A stretch of 64,000 bases of DNA from Burkholderia pseudomultivorans. GTDB taxonomy: Bacteria > Pseudomonadota > Gammaproteobacteria > Burkholderiales > Burkholderiaceae. Location: positions 1-64,000 of the forward strand of contig NZ_CABVPP010000011.1 in NCBI RefSeq assembly GCF_902499075.1. Direction: 5' to 3'. The number at the start of each line of letters is the position of its first letter. Within the stretch, counting starts at the first letter, position 1. The position numbers and the translations under genes were made by a program. This document shows positions 63,164 through 64,000 of the stretch, in pieces. The notes beneath the pieces are model-generated. The model was not told the DNA's origin. It did not search any database and worked only from the letters and a program-made list of their open reading frames with translations.

Positions 63164-64000
63164 CTACATGTTCCGCTTTTCCGCAAGGTCCGCAGCAGTC
63201 GCCTTCAAATCCGCTTCCATGTTTGCGTTTCCGGGAAAGAACTCCGCAAGATATTCTTTTAAACGGCCTTCTTGCCCGCTCATTGTTAACAACACTAGCC
63301 CCAAGTAGTATATCGAGATTCCACTCGCCACCCCTTTAGCCGGCCAAACCACCTGGGAGAGTTCACGTCCATCTCGCGTGACAAATCGATGGGCGAATTT
63401 GACGATTTTCTCCTCGTGCTCCTGCAATAGCTGCTTCAACTGACCAACGCGATCAATCCCCAGGAATCGTAGCTGTGACACATTCCGGTCCGTTCTCGAT
63501 TTAGGCGATGGAATCACAACCCCACTCGATGGACCGACTATCGCGTCGTCAATGCTCTTCACAAGTGAATCACCATTCACAAATGCAACATATGATGCTG
63601 CGTCAATTGCGACATCACTTAGATCCTTCGACATTCGACTAGCCAACGCCTGCTCGTACGCATCGATCTCTTTGCGTATTGTCATAAACTCTTCGTCTGC
63701 CAACTCCAGCAATCCAGAGAGACGCGAGAATCGCCTTCTGACGGGCGCAGGAACGTCTTCCGATGCCTTATATCCAAGGTCGTGTTCTATTTCCGCCCAC
63801 GCATGCTGAAGTATCGAGCGAATCTGAATTTCTGCCTTGCAGGACTCATACCGCCGGTACTCAGACAAACATCTCCGGCTTGCTCGGTGCGTTACGACAA
63901 AGTGTACCGAGCGGTAGCCAAATCGATCCGGATCGCTCGCGTGGTACTTGTCCGTTGAGTTTTTCTCATCGATGTCAAACTCAGCGCGAATCAGATCAGC
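63164..64000 (-). CDS. RelA/SpoT-domain nucleotide pyrophosphokinase-like protein (partial, 5' end outside window)
   Basis: At least 278 residues are visible; the reading frame is open to the window edge on the upstream side. The synthetase core is clear: DRFGYRSVHFVV and CKAEIQIRSILQHAWAEIEHDLGYK, the conserved (p)ppGpp synthetase motifs. No HD hydrolase, TGS or ACT domain is seen in the visible part. The C-terminal ~200 residues (ADEEFMTIRKEIDAYEQALA..., GIDRVGQLKQLLQEHEEKIVKFAHRF) are unrecognised. Such stand-alone synthetases in prophages can be alarmone enzymes or toxic defence effectors that modify tRNA or nucleotides; which applies here is unknown. Confidence 0.85.
   Translation of the reverse strand, partial: ADLIRAEFDIDEKNSTDKYHASDPDRFGYRSVHFVVTHRASRRCLSEYRRYESCKAEIQIRSILQHAWAEIEHDLGYKASEDVPAPVRRRFSRLSGLLELADEEFMTIRKEIDAYEQALASRMSKDLSDVAIDAASYVAFVNGDSLVKSIDDAIVGPSSGVVIPSPKSRTDRNVSQLRFLGIDRVGQLKQLLQEHEEKIVKFAHRFVTRDGRELSQVVWPAKGVASGISIYYLGLVLLTMSGQEGRLKEYLAEFFPGNANMEADLKATAADLAEKRNM

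Larger units (their letters stand above)
31553..64000. mobile_element. Tandem integrated elements at mutS: element A (about 31.55-33.62 kb) and prophage element B (about 33.74 kb to beyond the window)
   Basis: From the broken mutS start to the window edge there are no core genes. Gene content is lower in GC in 31.5-37.8 kb, then phage-like. A second diverged mutS start at 33.66 kb divides the stretch. Element B contains SOS, lysis, tail, head and terminase genes in phage order. No integrase, repressor or replication gene is visible, so the right end is outside. Confidence 0.8.

Overview
The window looks like the chromosome of a Burkholderia species, most likely of the B. cepacia complex. It is very GC-rich with strong third-position G/C bias, and the housekeeping gene content and order (tRNA-Glu/tRNA-Ala, gltX, yejABEF-type transporter, cyoABCD, lysC, tilS, accA, cysS, ppiA/ppiB, lpxH, cysE, trmJ, suhB, mutS start) fit that genus. 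The species is an inference from sequence alone.

Layout. Positions 1-31.4 kb are core chromosome: two tRNAs with a clear promoter, glutamyl-tRNA synthetase, a patatin lipoprotein, an NlpC/P60 peptidase, a four-gene peptide ABC importer, a periplasmic PXPV-type protein, the cytochrome bo3 operon with an orphan NuoM-like gene upstream, a double-domain putative glycosyltransferase, tRNA-Ser, and genes for amino-acid, tRNA, lipid A and fatty-acid metabolism. Several are separated by recognisable intrinsic terminators.

At about 31.48 kb the first codons of mutS (ending ...HTPMMQQYLR) are cut by foreign DNA. A second, diverged and frameshifted mutS-like start lies at 33.66 kb, and both are followed by a similar left-end sequence. 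I read this as two elements integrated in tandem at the 5' end of mutS. Element A (about 31.55-33.62 kb) carries a small membrane protein and a PD-(D/E)xK nuclease-like protein. Element B runs from about 33.74 kb past the window edge and is a prophage whose left end carries accessory genes: a two-gene HEPN/PD-(D/E)xK plus HNH operon, a zinc-ribbon RES-domain protein with an unknown partner, and an SOS-boxed SRAP (YedK/HMCES-type) module.

From 39.8 to 62.7 kb, all on the minus strand apart from a candidate small RNA, is a complete late region of a contractile-tailed phage. Transcription runs from high to low coordinates: small and large terminase, lambda-type head genes (W, portal B, ClpP-like protease/scaffold, decoration D, capsid E, FII-like, Z-like), P2-type tail and baseplate genes (V W J I, fibre H, fibre assembly, sheath FI, tube FII, E/E', tape measure T, U, X, D), then holin, endolysin, Rz/Rz1 and a DNA adenine methylase. 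The head is therefore lambda-like and the tail P2-like. The tail chaperone pair E/E' appears to use a +1 frameshift at TCC TTT CGA. At the right edge a RelA/SpoT-domain gene enters the window. The integrase, repressor, replication genes and the rest of mutS are not in the window and should lie beyond 64 kb.
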